Part shown: one piece after another, positions 5,166 to 5,281 of the stretch
Layout: each line of letters opens with the position of its first letter
Position numbering within the stretch: position 1 is the first letter of the stretch
Assembly: GCA_022709625.1 (NCBI GenBank)
Contig: JAKLIL010000151.1
Location: 1-5,281 of the forward strand
DNA length: 5,281 nucleotides
DNA from: Verrucomicrobiota bacterium
GTDB lineage: Bacteria; Verrucomicrobiota; Kiritimatiellia; CAIQIC01; Lenti-01
Direction of reading: 5' to 3'
Made by a program: the position numbers and the translations under genes
Notes under the pieces: generated by a model
What the model saw: only the letters and a program-made list of their open reading frames with translations
Database searches by the model: none
What the model was told of the DNA's origin: nothing

Positions 5166-5281
5166 TCAAGTCTGCAGCAGGGGCCGCAAGGCGCCGAACG
5201 AATCGGGCGCGCAGGGAATCCACGCCAGTCCGATTTGCTGGATCGAGGTGTCCGTGCGCCGCGGTTCGACGCGGATGCGTT
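5166..5281 (-). CDS. C-terminal end of an unidentified convergent gene (5' part beyond window)
   Basis: On the minus strand, one frame reads from the right edge through 37 codons to a TGA at 5168-5166: RIRVEPRRTDTSIQQIGLAW, then IPCAPDSFGALRPLLQT. It has a protein-like mix (amphipathic TSIQQIGLAWIP segment, Leu-rich end), unlike the Arg/Gly-biased other frames. The stop lies 14 bp from the stop of the nuclease gene, a compact convergent arrangement with no obvious terminator hairpin between them. I cannot assign a family from this fragment. Confidence 0.6.
   Translation of the reverse strand, partial: RIRVEPRRTDTSIQQIGLAWIPCAPDSFGALRPLLQT

Noticed and set aside
4666..5223. Minus-strand 185-codon frame over the end of the nuclease gene
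   Set aside because: Gly/Val/Ala-rich shadow of the nuclease frame. The nuclease motifs and EF-hand loop lie on the other strand, and a different minus frame fits the region after 5166 better.

Overview
The window is GC-rich (roughly 60-65% by eye) and bacterial. Three things suggest the Planctomycetes-Verrucomicrobia-Chlamydiae group, perhaps a Kiritimatiellota- or Verrucomicrobia-like anaerobe: a large secreted multidomain nuclease with a 'DADGDG...GTDPNNP' calcium-loop linker and a short C-terminal module ending in 'FYHLRATRP'; an Ala-rich small exported protein; and a single-chain, many-[4Fe-4S] dihydropyrimidine-dehydrogenase-like flavoenzyme. The lineage is inference from sequence style, not a database match.

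Layout. (1) Bases 2463 to 1, minus strand: an uninterrupted 821-codon frame that runs off the left edge near its end. It encodes an N-terminal Fe-S / FAD / NAD(P)H / FMN / C-terminal 2x[4Fe-4S] oxidoreductase with the domain order of mammalian dihydropyrimidine dehydrogenase. (2) A 270-bp divergent intergenic region (2464-2733). (3) 2734-3174, plus strand: a 146-residue exported protein with an Ala-rich pseudo-repeat linker and a small beta-rich C-terminal domain. It is followed by two abutting hairpins, the second with the form of an intrinsic terminator. (4) A perfect 12-bp inverted repeat whose loop carries a -35-like element, with a -10-like element 6 nt before the next ATG. (5) 3340-5151, plus strand: a 603-residue secreted endonuclease I family protein with N-terminal beta-domains, an EF-hand-type loop and a C-terminal tail module. 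(6) 5166 to the right edge, minus strand: the last 37 codons of a convergent, unidentified gene.

How the genes relate. The flavoenzyme gene and the small exported protein gene diverge. The nuclease gene has its own apparent promoter behind a terminator, so the three complete or nearly complete genes look like separate transcription units. A secreted DNase and a nucleobase reductase could both serve nucleic-acid scavenging, but nothing in the sequence ties them into one system, and the reductase lacks the usual pyrimidine-binding Asn. The best candidates for a second look are the substrate- and cofactor-site changes in the flavoenzyme and the inverted-repeat/promoter/possible leaderless start of the nuclease. 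No CRISPR array, tRNA, rRNA or insertion sequence was recognised.
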